From: Shewanella sp. NIFS-20-20
GTDB taxonomy: Bacteria; Pseudomonadota; Gammaproteobacteria; Enterobacterales; Shewanellaceae
Direction: 5' to 3'
NCBI RefSeq assembly: GCF_019209865.1
Contig: NZ_JAHUTT010000030.1
Location: 1-46,304 of the forward strand
Length of the DNA stretch: 46,304 bases
Shown here: positions 46,160-46,304 of the stretch, piece by piece
Numbering within the stretch: position 1 is the stretch's first letter
Layout: every line of letters begins with the position of its first letter
Made by a program: the position numbers and the translations under genes
Notes under the pieces: generated by a model
What the model saw: the letters and a program-made list of their open reading frames with translations, nothing else
Databases searched by the model: none
Told to the model about the DNA's origin: nothing

Positions 46160-46181
46160 AAAAAAACACCGCCTCGGCGGT
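46160..46181 (-). terminator. Terminator-like hairpin pointing left, just after rplI
   Basis: ACCGCC (46168-46173) pairs with GGCGGT (46176-46181), and an A7 run precedes it on the plus strand. Read on the minus strand it is a GC hairpin followed by T7. It would stop leftward transcription entering rplI. Confidence 0.45.
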
Positions 46182-46230
46182 AATGCCGATCAGTTAAGAC
46201 AGATCGCTTGACGATCTCACTGAAAGGATC

Positions 46231-46264
46231 AAAATCCGATGACCCCTTGTCATCGGATTTTTTT
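46231..46264 (+). terminator. Intrinsic terminator of the rpsF-rplI operon
   Basis: AAAATCCGATGA (46231-46242) pairs with TCATCGGATTTT (46250-46261), followed by more T. A second small hairpin (AGATCG/CGATCT, 46201-46217) precedes it. The 40 bases after it hold too little to call a gene. Confidence 0.92.
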
Positions 46265-46304
46265 ATGCAACTTTCAGAAGCTTTGGCGCGTACTCATATC
46301 AATC

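Noticed and set aside
46265..46304. ATG at 46265 with 13 open codons to the window end as a new gene
   Set aside because: It starts in the T tract of a terminator with no ribosome-binding site, and too little sequence is visible.

Overview
The window looks like a piece of a gammaproteobacterial chromosome, most likely a Shewanella or close relative. This is inferred from gene content and order: yrbG-kdsD-kdsC-lptC-lptA-lptB-rpoN-hpf-ptsN-rapZ-npr followed by mgtE; mlaFEDCB-ibaG-murA; degS and degQ in tandem; zapG and zapE divergent; rplM-rpsI; DUF2065-purA-motX-rnr-rlmB; rpsF-priB-rpsR-rplI. MotX between purA and rnr points to a marine-type bacterium with a sodium-driven polar flagellum. No tRNA, rRNA or CRISPR array was seen.

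The left end (1-2900) is accessory DNA. It opens with the end of an IS3-family element inserted in an IS30-family transposase gene. Next come three gene units that read as integron cassettes: a DUF2306 membrane protein, a Tat-exported agmatine-deiminase-like lipoprotein, and a YefM-YoeB toxin-antitoxin pair. Two attC-like sites lie between them (778-832 and 1946-2060). No integron integrase is in view. A gene-free stretch of 667 bases, which may hold a decayed third attC, separates this from the chromosomal backbone.

From 3334 to 17.9 kb is a variable backbone region of mostly single genes: a soluble PAS-PAS chemoreceptor, a DUF4397 lipoprotein, a secreted histidine phosphatase, an orphan pilin, a stand-alone HNH nuclease, a secreted M20 amidohydrolase, a CysB-type regulator, an unknown outer-membrane protein, a YeeN-type YebC protein, a rarD pseudogene with one amber codon, a FIST-GGDEF signalling operon and an OmpA-type lipoprotein.

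From 17.9 kb to the end the window is conserved core. The minus-strand block (17.9-27.3 kb) holds Mg transport, nitrogen-PTS, sigma-54, ribosome hibernation, and Kdo synthesis and LPS transport. The divergent plus-strand block (27.5-32.2 kb) keeps outer-membrane lipid asymmetry (Mla) and starts peptidoglycan synthesis (MurA). DegS and DegQ add envelope proteolysis. So about 10 kb is devoted to envelope building and surveillance. The last 10 kb carries ribosomal proteins, purine synthesis, RNase R, RlmB, MotX and PriB.

The most interesting points are the cassette remnant with a Tat-lipoprotein deiminase, the FIST-diguanylate cyclase operon (possible NosP-type nitric oxide sensing), the single-codon rarD lesion, and an easily missed 53-residue membrane protein at 32277-32438. 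I did not find a clearly new multi-gene system. All family assignments come from reading motifs and remembered homologues; no database search was run.
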